Assembly: GCF_029931775.1 (NCBI RefSeq)
Contig: NC_079332.1
Span: 4,649,970-4,713,969, forward strand
Direction of reading: 5' to 3'
Length of the DNA: 64,000 bases
Origin: Euleptes europaea
Lineage: Eukaryota > Chordata > Lepidosauria > Squamata > Sphaerodactylidae
The position numbers were made by a program, and so were the translations under genes. This document shows, piece after piece, positions 40,815-50,436 of the stretch. Within the stretch, counting starts at the first letter, position 1. Each line of letters begins with the position of its first letter. The notes under the pieces were generated by a model, which was given only the letters and a program-made list of their open reading frames with translations, was not told the DNA's origin and made no database searches.

Positions 40815-43800
40815 CTGCAAGAGGGCGAAAGGAAAGAGGGGTCAGGCCGAGGAGCGGCCGAGGAAGATGCAGTCGCAGCTCGTCCACAAAAGGTAAACAG
40901 CACACAGTCATCCAAGGAAAAAACCCCCCAGAAAGCTCCATGCCTACTACCAGCAGTTAATGCCTTACCCAAACGCCGGAAGCCCTCTGTGCCCATGATG
41001 GGACCGGGTGCCAGGCTATTCACTCGGATCCTGTTGGGTCCCCATTCGACTGCCAGATGCTTGGTCATTGCCTCTGCAGCGAAAGAAGGAGAAAAGTTGG
41101 TTTTTATATGCCGACTTTCTCTACCACTTAAGGCAGAATCAAACCAAATTACGATCGCCTTCTCTTCCCCTCCCCACAACAGACAACCTGTGAGGTAGGT
41201 GGGGCTGAGAGAGCTCTTAACAGAGCTGTGACTAGCCCAAGGTCACCCAGCTGGCTTCGTGTGCAGGAGTGGGGAAACAAATCCAGTTCTCCAGATTAGC
41301 CTCCCCCGCTCATGTGGAGGAGAGGGGAATCAAACCTGGTTCTCCAGATCAGAGTTCACCGCTCCAAACCACCACTCTTAACCACTACACCACGCTGGCA
41401 GAATTGGGATGCATGAAAGTCCTTCCCTTGAAAGCCACTAACATTCTCCAATAAATGGGGCCTCCACAGGGAAGAAGCGGCCCTGCCCTGGCAACTATTT
41501 AAGAGGGACAACGGTTCCACTCAAACACTGCTGGTTACGAGGGAAGCAGAAACAACCAGCTCTCAGGAGGCTGGAAAAGGCCCAAAGGGACAGCAGGTTT
41601 TTACAAGCTTTCGCCATACCTACAGCAGCCTTCGCTGTCCCAGCATGCACCTGGAGAGCCTGGCCTCTGTAGCTGAGGGTCGCGGTGATATTCACGATGA
41701 CTCCACCGTGGTCCTAGATCGATTAGAAAAAGAGAGACAACTTGAGCAACGAATCAGGAGGAGGCCAGAAGCAAAACAAAGGGTGCTGTGCCCCCCCCAG
41801 AAGGCCCCCCGATCCATAGGTTCACCTGCTGAACGCCTATGGAAGAAAGAGATCTTCCAGGGGCATTTGCCACAAAAGGTCAGGAGCTGAGGGATGTATA
41901 TATTCTATTACGTGTGGGCCAAGGATGTGGCCACCTGGTTGAAGCTAAGCAGGTCTGGATCTAGTCAATGCTTGGATGGGAGACCTCCGGGGGAACCCTC
42001 ATTCCCACCACCCTGAGCTCCAGGATGCCAGCAAGGCAGAACAGGAAGGTAATACAGAAAGATGCCTATAGGGAACACTCACCACACACTCATGTATTCT
42101 TCAGCCCTATTGCCCGACACAACGTGTACAGCAGAGAACATTTTTATAAAGTGAATATCGCCGCAGTTATGCCCTGACCAGGACAGCCCAGACTAGCCCA
42201 ATCTCGTTGGACCTCGGAAGCTAAGCAGGGTCAGCCCTGGATAGTTTTTGGATGGGAGACATCCAAAGAATACCAAAGTCATGACACAGGGGCAGGCAAT
42301 GGCAAAACCACCTCTGAACGTCTCTTGCCTTGAAAACCCTACAGGGTTGTCATAAGTCAGAGCCCAGTAGCAAGCAAGGTCAGCCGTGGTCAGTACTCAG
42401 ATGGGAGACCACCAAGAGTTGGTATGCAGAGAAACAGAGTCGGTTTGCACAGGAAGGCAACGGCAAACCATCTTTGCTCATCTCTTGCTCTGAAAACCCG
42501 TCAAGTCAGCTGAGACTCGACAGAACTTAATTCTTTCACTGCATTCATCCCCCAACCTCTTCATTCCAGCTTTTCTGTTCGTACCATACTGTGTTTTCTA
42601 TGCAATGCGTTCTCATTTTGTGAATATGTATTACGGCAGTCAGACAGACAGAAACATTTATTGTGGCATTACGCCAATAAACATTTAGAACATAACAACA
42701 ATGTTACCGCGGGTACATTGATATTATTTAAAAGTTGTGTAATGTTAATTTAAAAGGATATATATAGTTAAAATGCTTTACAGATTAGACAAGAAATAAA
42801 CATTTTGCCACCAATTCAGAAAAAAAATTAACTTCGTTTTTCATTGTTTCTTTGAACTTTATTTTACTAATCTTTGACGAAGTTTATAAATTGCTGCGCA
42901 GAATTTGGCGACCTCACTAATTTGTTGGGGAATTTCATCCGAGAGGATATTATGGCAGTCCGATCGCGTTATTTTTCATCGTAACCCGCCTCGAGTCTTG
43001 TCGAGAAAGGCGGACTACAGATGAAGGAAAGGAAGAAATCAGTCTGCTCAAGGGCTTGGGCGGGGAAGGGTTACTTACCCTGAGGCACTTGTCATACAAG
43101 ACTTTGGACACGTTGAATGTGCCCAAAGTATCTATGTCAATCACGGTTTTGTAGGCATTGAAGGACAGAGCGCTAGCTGGGCAGAGAAAGTTACCAGCAG
43201 CATCTGGGGAAGGAAACCAGAGATGGAGTCAGGGCAGTTGCGACTACAAGACCAGCCTTTTGCATCAGCAAGAGCTTCTCCTCCTCCTTACAATATGAAC
43301 TTGCAAACTTGGGGCACAGTGGCAGAAACCCTGTTTTGCACGCAGGTCCCCAGTTCGATATCCTCGTGACCTCCACTTAAAGAACCTCAGATAGCAGCGG
43401 CTGGGAAAAACCCCTCTTGGCTCGAGACTCCAAGAGCTACTACCAATCGTAGGCACGGACAAATGAGGTGGACCAACTTGGTATATATAAACAGCATCAT
43501 ACATAGGTCAGAATAGCCCTCCCTGCAGTCGCAGGGACCCCCTTCCGCGAGCACACATCAGTATCCATTTCCCCCCCGGACTTGCAGTTAGATACCCAGG
43601 ACCCCAGCATCCTCCGCCCGCAACTCACTATTAACAAGGATATCGATCCTCGAAAACTCTTTTAGGGCTTCGTCCACAGCTGCTATGATTGTCTGGGGTT
43701 GCCTGACGTCGAGGGAGAGGGGTAAGCATCGCTGGCCCGTGGCCACTGACAATTTTTTGGCAGCCTGGAAAAGGAAAGAAGGGTTTGACGTGAGCAAATA

Positions 43801-46030
43801 ACCCCCCCCCCCTCGTGCTGTTATAAAGACATCAGACAAAGTAGAAAACATTTTGGTAGAGTCAAAAACTAAGGCAGCATTTCATCAAATTGGCTTGGGG
43901 GGGAGCTTTTTCTTAACCTGTAGGAATATTAATCCGTACGTTTTCCTGCTTTTACTTACTAGAGAGCAGGGGGAAACTACATGGAGTACTAAATCATTAC
44001 CATGCTACATGGAGTACTAAGTCATTATCATTTAGGAAGAATTTTCTGACAGTTAGAGCGGTCCTCAGTAAAACAGGTGGTAACCTCTCCTCCGCTGGAG
44101 GTTTTTAAGAAGAGGCAAGATGGCCATCTGTCAGCAATACTCCTTCTATGACCTTAGGCAGATGATGAGAGGGAGGGCACCTTGGGCATCTTCTAGGTAT
44201 GTAGTGGGAGTTACTGGGGGTGTGGGGGGGAGGTAGTTGTGAATTCCCTGCATTGTGCAGGGAGTTGGACTAGATGACCATGGTGGTCCCTTCCAACTCT
44301 ATGATTCTGGGCATGGAATAGGGGTCACTGGAGGGGGTGGAGGTAGTTGTGAATTTCCTGCATTGTGCTGGGGGGTTGGACTAGATGACCCTGGTGGTCC
44401 CTTCCAACTCTATGATTCTAATATTACCACCCCACCAATGCAGACTTGGGCATATATCTTCACAGGAATTACTCTAAATATTGAACAGACCATGTATTAG
44501 CTGTTGTGCTCTGTTTGGAAGGTATCCTATGCCGCTGTGTTGTTCAATAAACTTTTTTAAAAAATCTCACTGCAATCTCTCACCTCTGTCAGTTTCTGCA
44601 GGTTCCGGCTTGCAATGATGGTCTGGCAGCCGTGCCTGCAAAGGAAAACCTTGCAAGATGAGGAATACCCATGCCACACGCAAACCTTCCACCCAAACGG
44701 GAAATCTGTTTGCCACTTAAGATGTGGAAGCGGTCTTCGTCAGACATCTAGAATTTGCTGCTTGGGAAAAAAAACAAGATTGCTCAAGTAACACAATCAT
44801 CCAAAACAGCGATTTCGCAGTCCCTGGAAGCTTAAGCGTTTCTGGACCAGAACTCACTTCATCAGAGGCTGACCGAACAGCCCCTTCTCCGCCAAAGCAT
44901 ACACTGGAAGAAAAGAGGTACTGATTCTTTAAGCTACCACAAGACTCCTGTTCACTTTTCCTATCACAGACTAACACAGATTCCTCCCTGGAAAATGCAG
45001 GTTGAGAACACAAGGATTTATAACCCCTGGATGAGTTTTGCAGATTGGATTGACTGCTAAGGGGATATTTCCCACAAGATTCAGAAGGTGGTGGAGAGGA
45101 GAAATAGGTTCGAGTGCTACAGTACGGAGAGGGAAACCTGTCTTGGGATGCTCCATTCCACTTGATTCTTGTAGGGTTCTCGCTTTGGACAAAGAGTAAC
45201 CCCCCCACAGCAGCTAGAAAGCCACAGGCAGAGATGGCTCTAGAAGGGGAAACTGGACAACTTCCCAGTCCATCAATGGCTGCCCTTTATGGTCCCACTA
45301 AGGGGAGAGAAATGCTGCTTTTCCAATAAAAGGTCCATAAGCTGGTCAGTCACGGGGACAGAAGAAACAGAAACCCACTGCGGTACACAAGACCCAGATA
45401 TTGCCAACTCCAGGGCCCCTAGGAGGCAATTAGCCTACCTCATCAGCACCTCTGCGATGCGGAATCCGATCCCAGAGCCACCTCCGGTGACAAACGCCAC
45501 TTTGTCCCTGGAAAAGAGGAGGAAGGACATTTTTCACATCAGGCAAAACAGAATCCGTATGTGACCTCCCACGGTGCGCAGCCAGAACCTTGTGACATCA
45601 AAGAGTGAAGAGGCAACCTGTTCAAAGGGTTCCTGTAGCGGTGGCCAAACCGCAAACGACTCTGAATTACTACCCTTTAACTCTATGATGGTCACATTGG
45701 TATCACAAGATGACTTAGCACAACAATCTTGCAAGGTAGATTAGGCCCAGGGGCCCCTGGAGAAAAGTCCCACGGAAAAAAAGGGGAGAGACCCTCCCTC
45801 CCAATTTTACCAGGCCTTAGTGCTGGAACGAGATTAATATGTCACCCGAAGGAGTTCATCCCTTCAAGAGACTCACGGCAGGTTTTCGGCCCGTGCAAGA
45901 GCGATCTTGGTCACACTCACTTGAGGATGTCCGCGCTGAAGAGGTAGCAGTATTCCTGGAGACAGTCATCTGTGTCTACGTCGGGAGGGGGCTCGCTGGC
46001 AAAGCCTTGCTGGGACATGGCTGGCTCCAT
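40597..46030 (-). CDS. DECR2: DECR2, peroxisomal 2,4-dienoyl-CoA reductase (complete coding sequence, 8 exons)
   Basis: NADPH-dependent short-chain dehydrogenase/reductase that reduces 2,4-dienoyl-CoA during peroxisomal beta-oxidation of unsaturated fatty acids (family knowledge). Exons are 45921-46038 (ATG at 46028-46030), 45439-45507, 44584-44635, 43629-43764, 43079-43203, 41620-41713, 40969-41073 and 40597-40814. All junctions are GT/AG and phases add to 909 bp, 302 residues; human has 292. Seen: Rossmann motif TGGGSGIG (44-51), NNAAG around 122-126, [11 protein letters not shown] near 145-155, [10 protein letters not shown] with the conserved lysine (192), [11 protein letters not shown], and the terminal SKL, a canonical PTS1 import signal. 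A second in-frame ATG at 46016-46018 begins MSQQGF and may be the true start; [11 protein letters not shown] aligns with human PPPDVEGDDCL. No defects seen. Confidence 0.97.
40969..41073 (-). CDS. DECR2: DECR2 exon 8
   Basis: A 105-bp exon encoding [20 protein letters not shown] then [14 protein letters not shown]. Its 3' splice site directly abuts a SINE-A copy (41083-41400), whose tail provides the pyrimidine tract. Confidence 0.96.
41083..41400 (-). repeat. SINE-A copy abutting the DECR2 exon 8 acceptor
   Basis: Runs in the sense of DECR2; its tail ends about ten bases from the exon, so the intron ends TTTTCTCCTTCTTTCGCTGCAG with SINE pyrimidines. Confidence 0.92.
41620..41713 (-). CDS. 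DECR2: DECR2 exon 7, active-site lysine
   Basis: A 94-bp exon: [20 protein letters not shown] then [11 protein letters not shown]. The lysine of AKAAV is the SDR catalytic lysine; as in other DECR2 proteins the usual SDR tyrosine four residues earlier is absent. Confidence 0.96.
41905..42035 (+). repeat. 5S-derived SINE copy
   Basis: GAAGCTAAGCAGGTCTGGAT and AATGCTTGGATGGGAGACCT are the internal-promoter half of 5S rRNA. Confidence 0.75.
42170..42540 (+). repeat. 5S-derived SINE, two consecutive copies
   Basis: CCAATCTCGTTGGACCTCGG, AAGCTAAGCAGGGTCAGCCC and GGATGGGAGAC, then CACCTCTGAACGTCTCTTGC. A second part starts near 42362 (GCAAGGTCAGCCGTGGTCAG). Confidence 0.8.
42630..43040. repeat. 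Unassigned interspersed repeat, A/T-rich
   Basis: CAGTCAGACAGACAGAAACA, then TTTATTGTGGCATTACGCC, looks like the reversed 3' end of a LINE. It closes with CCCGCCTCGAGTCTTGTCGA, a motif also met near 26290. Confidence 0.45.
43079..43203 (-). CDS. DECR2: DECR2 exon 6
   Basis: A 125-bp exon encoding [20 protein letters not shown] then [21 protein letters not shown]. It holds the DID segment that carries the catalytic aspartate proposed for this reductase family. Phase is clean on both sides. Confidence 0.96.
43204..43628. other. DECR2 intron, nothing recognised
   Basis: No repeat that I can name between exons 5 and 6. Confidence 0.4.
43629..43764 (-). CDS. DECR2: DECR2 exon 5
   Basis: A 136-bp exon from [20 protein letters not shown] to [14 protein letters not shown], leaving one base (A) that joins AT of exon 6 to code for asparagine, so the SDR motif reads NNAAG. 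Human has NCAAG at this place. Confidence 0.96.
44020..44425 (+). repeat. CR1 tail followed by a second partial tail
   Basis: 44020-44307 is a normal CR1 end; 44308-44425 repeats only GGGCATGGAATAGGGGTCAC to CTATGATTCTA. Confidence 0.85.
44584..44635 (-). CDS. DECR2: DECR2 exon 4
   Basis: A 52-bp exon encoding [17 protein letters not shown], the beta-2 strand with the SR motif that helps select NADP. GT/AG borders and phase fit both neighbours. Confidence 0.95.
44636..45438. other. DECR2 intron 3
   Basis: A worn repeat at about 44920-44995 (ACAGACTAACACAGATTCC, related to the sequence at 49530-49560). No further exon. Confidence 0.45.
45439..45507 (-). CDS. DECR2: DECR2 exon 3, Rossmann nucleotide-binding loop
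   Basis: A 69-bp exon encoding [20 protein letters not shown] then LM. It contains the glycine-rich dinucleotide-binding loop of classical SDRs; the flanking codons are split on both sides. Confidence 0.96.
45508..45920. other. DECR2 intron 2, nothing recognised
   Basis: No gene or repeat that I can name. Confidence 0.4.
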
Positions 46031-46038
46031 AGAGGGGT
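45921..46038 (-). CDS. DECR2: DECR2 exon 2 (first coding exon)
   Basis: Starts after CTCCTGCAG with eight untranslated bases, then ATG. Encodes [20 protein letters not shown] and on to SADIL; ends in AA before GTGAGT (phase 2). The N-terminal extension relative to human is about ten residues and poorly conserved. Confidence 0.9.
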
Positions 46039-46179
46039 CTGCAGGAGACAAGCCACAGAGAGAGAGTCGTCCCAAGCACGACACAGGGAAGCAGCTCCCT
46101 TTCCGCCTGTGGCCCCAGCGCACCACCATTTAGTCGGACTTGCAGGCAGCCGGGTAGGCTCAAGGAAGGAGGAGCACGC

Positions 46180-46675
46180 GGACACAAGAAGCAGCTCTAT
46201 ACTGAATCAGACCACTGGTCCATCAAGGTCAGTATTGTCTACTCAGACTGGAGGCGGCTCTCCGGGGTCATGGAATTACTGAATCATAGAGTTGGGAGGT
46301 CCTATAGAGGTCATCTAGTCCAACCCCCTGCTCAATGCAGGATCAGCCGAAAATGTTTGTCTAGCTGCTGCTGGAAGACCAGCGAGGGGGGGCTCACCAC
46401 CACCCTAGGCAGCCGATTCCACTGCTGAGCTTCTCTTACTGTAAAAAAAACTCTCCCTAATATCCAGCCGGTACCTTTCCACCCATAATTTAAACCCATT
46501 ATTGTGAGTCCTACCCTCTGCTGCCAACAGGAACAGCTCCCTGCCCTCCTCTAAGGGCAGGTGAGTCTTCCACGTCACCTGGACCTTGTAAGTGGAGATG
46601 CTGGGGACTGAACCTAGGGCCTTCTGCAAGCGAAACAGATGCTCTACCACTGAGCTACAGCCCTCTCTAACAAAG
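46180..46675 (-). repeat. SINE-B copy split by a CR1 insertion
   Basis: Left part 46180-46268 breaks at GGCTCTCCGGGGTCATGG; right part resumes near 46562 with GTCTTCCACGTCACC and ends in CTACCACTGAGCTACAGCCC. Confidence 0.85.
46272..46560 (-). repeat. CR1 LINE tail, third subfamily
   Basis: ATAGAGTTGGGAGGTCCTAT then CTCAATGCAGGATCAGCCGA; minus-strand translation LPLEEGRELFLLAAEGRTHN. Confidence 0.85.
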
Positions 46676-46684
46676 GACACAAAG

Positions 46685-46840
46685 AAAGCCATTTCACAGC
46701 CAAAACAGAACACGAGCTGGGGAAATCCTTCCCCCAAGCCAACCTGACAGGGTCGTTGTGAGGATAAAAGGGGGACACACTGTAAGCTGCTGGGTTCCCA
46801 CAAGGGAGGAAGCTGGGTAAAAAAAGAAGCAAACCAATAA
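46685..46840 (-). repeat. SINE-C-like fragment
   Basis: CAACCTGACAGGGTCGTTGT and GGATAAAAGGGGGACACACT. Orientation is unclear from so short a piece; the core reads on plus. Confidence 0.45.
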
Positions 46841-47286
46841 GTAATTCTCCCCACCAAACAGAACCAGGAAAAAACAGAGCTCTTTAGGGGGCGGAAACCC
46901 CCAAGAAGAGTCCGATTTTTATGCACTTTTTATACAAAACGCTAGTAAGGAAACTGGACCCACTAGGTCTGATTTAGAGGTTCACATCTCAGAAAACAAT
47001 AAAATGCTTCTAAACTTTGCTGGGGTGGGCATTGATCAGCGGGGACAGATAACGCAAGGGGGCATATTTTGCAACCCGTGTTTCTGGATCCCAGACTTGT
47101 AGCAGGGAGATTGCAAATAAGATTGTCCTTAACATGCAGCGACAAGCTGGGGTGTTTGCAAAGAACGGCAAGAGCCTCGGGAGGGAATCTGCAGATCGCT
47201 TGTTTGTAAAAAGGTCAAAGGGGGGGGGGAATTCGTCAGGGTTGGCTGGGAAACTTGCTGGAATTCTATCAGTAAGCCTCTTGCCA

Positions 47287-47616
47287 GGAGAAATTAAATC
47301 AGAAGAGTTTCCATCTAGACATTAGGAAGGATTTTCTAACCGTCAGAGCGGTTCCTCAGTGGAACAGGCTTCCTCGGGAGGTGGTGAGCGCTCCTTCTCC
47401 AGAGGTGTTTAAGCAGAGGTTGGATGGCCATCTGTCAGCAATGCTGATTCTATGACCTTAGGCAGATGATGAGAGGGAGGACATCTTGGCCATCTTCTGG
47501 GCATGGAGTGGGGGTCACTGGGGGTGTAGGGGGGAGGTGGTTGTGGGTTTCCTGCATTGTGCAGGGGGTTGGACTAGATGACCCTGGTGGTCCCTTCCAA
47601 CTCTATGATTCCATGA
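47287..47616 (+). repeat. CR1 LINE 3' fragment
   Basis: TCAGAAGAGTTTCCATCTAG to CCAACTCTATGATTCCATG; a good near-consensus 3' end. Confidence 0.92.
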
Positions 47617-47991
47617 GTATAGAGGCAAAGGGAGGGAGGAAGAGGTGCCCTCCAGGGTCTGATCTGGCAGGGAAGGACACCTATCACACACTTTCCCCTG
47701 CCATGGTGGTCCTGCAACGCTAAGGAGAAATGGGAAAATATCACAAAATGCAGAGTCTGATAGAAAGCTTTCTCCTGTTCTCCCCTCGGCACAACTCAAG
47801 CAGGGCAAGATGGAACCCAAGGGAGAGGGAGTGGAGTTCAGGTGTGCAAAACAGCCCCCCATCTCATCTCGTGGGGGGGGATGTCTCAGAAAGAGGTCTG
47901 GCCACTGCAATTTCATTGCCAGGAATCTTGGGAAGCCTCCCCCCCAACCACCAAAAAAACCACCTCACAGTCCTTAGCTCCTCTTGCATAG
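47617..47991. other. DECR2 intron 1, nothing recognised
   Basis: No gene or repeat that I can name. Confidence 0.4.
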
Positions 47992-48646
47992 GGTTGCCAG
48001 GTCCCTCTTCGCCACCGGCGGGAGGTTTTTGGGGTGGAGCCTGAGGAGGGTGGTGTTTGGGGAGGGGAGGGACTTCAATGCCACAGAGTCCAATTGACAA
48101 AGCGGCCATTTTTCTCCAGGTGATGGGATCTCTTATCAGCTGGGAATCAGTTGTAATAGCAGATCTCCAGCTAGTACCTGGAGTTGGCAACTAGAGTTGC
48201 CAGCTCTGGGTTGAGAAATACCAGTACCTGGATATTTTTTAGGGCGGAGCCTGAGGAGGACGGGGTTTGGGGAGGGGAGGGACTTCAACGCCATAGAGTC
48301 CAATGGCCAAAGCAGCCACTTTCTCCAGGGGAACTGATCTCTATCGGCTGGGGATCAGTTGTAACAGCAGGAGATCTCCAGCTAGGACCTGGAGGTTGGC
48401 AACCCTAACTTCAATGCCATAGAGTCCAATGGCCAAAGTGGCCACTTCTCCAAGGGAACTGATCTCTATTGGCTGGAGGTCAGTTGTAATAGCAGATCTC
48501 CAGCTAGGACCTGGAGGTTGGCAACCCTAACTTCAATGCCATAGAGTCCAATGGCCAAAGCGGCCACTTTCTCCAGGGGAACTGATCTCTATCGGCTGGA
48601 GGTCAGTTGTAATAGCAGGAGATCTCCAGCTAGGACCTGGAGGTTG
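47992..48646 (+). mobile_element. Tandem cluster of GTTGCC-MITE copies
   Basis: One worn copy (47992-48191), one full copy (48192-48407), then the right half repeated twice with a 122-bp period (48408-48529 and 48530-48646), each starting ACTTCAATGCCATAGAGTCC. Confidence 0.9.
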
Positions 48647-49115
48647 TAAGCCAAAAGAGACACCTCTGTGTATCAATGTATTTACTCCAAATCTAATACA
48701 GATCAACCATACAAAGTATAGCTAAAGAACAGACTGCATTATACAATAACATGGACAAACACATACAAAAAAAGTCCTATTTCTTAAGCATAAAGACACA
48801 AAAGTCACAATATTCCAAGGTTTCCCAAATTCCCTAATCCTAAAGACAGCTGCCGGCTCCCACCTCCGCGACCCATTTTAGGGACAGACCCAAAAGCCAG
48901 TTTAAAGCACGTGTCGCTGATCTGACCCACCCTGGTCCCCCCTCCATTGCGTTTAACCTGCAAGTTCCTTGGGGGGGGTCCAACTTGGACCCCTGCCCCA
49001 CATTTGGGGCGCTGGCGAAGCTCACCGCACCCTCTCGCAGGGATTCTGCACCCCCCCACCTCTCCCCTAAATTCAGTTTTAGTCGAACTCCCCGCAGGTA
49101 AGGAGCTGCACTCAC

Positions 49116-49175
49116 CTGGCCAGCGCAGGACTTTACCCCGAGCGCACGACGCATGCGCACAGGGCTCGGCCCGAA
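49116..49175 (-). other. DECR2: DECR2 exon 1 (5' untranslated, start approximate)
   Basis: A strong donor, GCCAG followed by GTGAGTGCAG, ends an exon at 49116 just inside a CpG-rich promoter. The next acceptor in the gene, CTCCTGCAG at 46039, opens coding exon 2. The upstream boundary (transcription start) is a guess between the donor and the ZNF143-type motif. Confidence 0.65.
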
Positions 49176-49240
49176 GCATCCTGGGAACTGTAGTTTAGTG
49201 CTAATCTACCGTCCTCATGGCATTCTGGGACATGTATGGG
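49150..49240 (-). promoter_or_regulatory. DECR2: DECR2 core promoter: two ZNF143-type motifs and an NRF1-like site
   Basis: At 49176-49194 the minus strand reads ACTACAGTTCCCAGGATGC, an excellent match to the ZNF143/STAF promoter element. At 49220-49236 the minus strand reads TACATGTCCCAGAATGC, whose TCCCAGAATGC half matches perfectly. At about 49150-49161 ACGCATGCGCA resembles the NRF1 consensus. No TATA box. This is the usual arrangement of a housekeeping CpG promoter. Confidence 0.75.
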
Positions 49241-49319
49241 TGGTTGTCTTTTGTCCAGCGAGGCGTCGCCGGTTTTAATTCTTATTTATTTATTTTATTG
49301 ATTAATTTAGTCTGTGCGC

Positions 49320-49450
49320 GTGTTTAATGAATAAATAAATTATATGATTATAAACCATATAAATAAAGGGCAAGAGTCTAAGGAATAAATGTTTTTAATG
49401 AATAAATGTTTAATGAATAAATAAATTATATGATTATAAACCATATAAAT
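49320..49450. repeat. 86-bp tandem duplication, A/T-rich
   Basis: TGTTTAATGAATAAATAAAT begins at 49321 and again at 49407; both run on through ATAAACCATATAAATAAAGG. Confidence 0.85.
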
Positions 49451-49560
49451 AAAGGGCAAGAGTCCAGTAGCACCTTAACAAAAATATATTTTTGTTAGTC
49501 TTTAAGGTGCTACTGGACTCTTGCCCTTTTCTACTACTGCAGACAGACTAACACGGCTAC
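49451..49560. repeat. Perfect 27-bp-arm hairpin in an interspersed repeat
   Basis: 49451-49477 (AAAGGGCAAGAGTCC... CACCTTA) is the exact reverse complement of 49503-49529. The loop also contains the palindrome ACAAAAATATATTTTTGT. It continues into CAGACTAACACGGCTACCC. Confidence 0.9.
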
Positions 49561-49587
49561 CCACTGCATATAAAGTGTGTGGGTGTT

Positions 49588-49797
49588 AGAGTTGCCAACC
49601 TCCAGGTACTAGCTGGAGATCTCCTGCTATTATAACTGATCTCCAGCCAATAGAGATCAGATAACCTGGAGGAAATCGCCACTCTGGCCACTGGACTCTA
49701 TGGCATTGAAGTTAGGGTTGCCAACCTCCAGGTCCTAGCTGGAGATCTGCTATTACAACTGACCTCCAGCTGATAGAGAAGAGGTGGCGAAGAGGGA
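49588..49797 (-). mobile_element. GTTGCC-MITE copies in reverse orientation
   Basis: Two right halves read on minus: 49588-49712 (GTTGCCAACCTCCAGGTACT to GCATTGAAGT) and 49713-49797 with an internal deletion. Confidence 0.85.
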
Positions 49798-49823
49798 CCT
49801 GGCAATATGTGTGTGTGTTTCTT

Positions 49824-49873
<50 letters not shown>

Positions 49874-49920
49874 CATCCATCCATCCATCCATCCATCCAT
49901 CCATCTGAGATAGATGAATG

Positions 49921-49962
<42 letters not shown>
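49824..49962. repeat. (CTAT)n-(CATC)n-(GATA)n inverted microsatellite
   Basis: About twelve CTAT units, eight CATC units, a short spacer, then about eleven GATA units that are complementary to the first block. Confidence 0.95.
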
Positions 49963-49964
<2 letters not shown>

Positions 49965-50002
49965 TACACACACACACATACATATACACATACATATATA
50001 CA

Positions 50003-50225
50003 CGTGTGTGTTAAGTGCCGTCAAGTCGCCTCCGACTCATGGCGACCCTATGAATCAATGTCCTCCAAAATGTCCTATCCTTGACAGCCTTGCTCAGGTC
50101 TTGCAAATTGAAAGCTGTGGCTTCCTTTATTGAGTCCATCCATCTCCTTTTCGGTCTTCCTCTTTTCCTTCTGCCCTCCACTTTTCCTAGCAACTCAACT
50201 TTTCCTGCCCTCAACTTTTCCTATA
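50003..50225 (-). repeat. RTE/BovB LINE tail
   Basis: GTTAAGTGCCGTCAAGTCGC to CTTTTCCTTCTGCCCTCCAC; then a short repeat of CAACTTTTCCT before it stops. Confidence 0.9.
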
Positions 50226-50330
50226 CATATATAAGCATAATACAGCCCCAGGCTTAGTCCAACCCCTGGCACAGAATATCTCCCGCTGTCCAAGGGACTG
50301 ACCCTGTGTATGTTTACTCAGAAGGAAGAT

Positions 50331-50356
50331 GTGTGTGTGTGTGTGTGTGTGTGTGT
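50331..50356. repeat. (GT)n microsatellite
   Basis: Thirteen GT units. Confidence 0.9.
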
Positions 50357-50436
50357 TTTTAATCAGGAAAAAGGCACAGGGAGTGTCTCATAGCTGTCCG
50401 TTGTATTGTCTGGTTCTTGAGTCAAGAATTTACCAC

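Noticed and set aside
42170-42540. Possible 5S rRNA genes
   Set aside because: Only parts of 5S are kept, with many changes and a SINE body and tail behind them, so they are retroposons and not rRNA genes.
40597-46030. DECR1 or PECR as the identity of the reductase
   Set aside because: [14 protein letters not shown] end, AKAAV active site and the RAB11FIP3/NME4 neighbours match DECR2.
49824-49962. Evidence that the window lies on a snake sex chromosome (Bkm GATA repeats)
   Set aside because: A single short GATA array is common on autosomes; no other sign.
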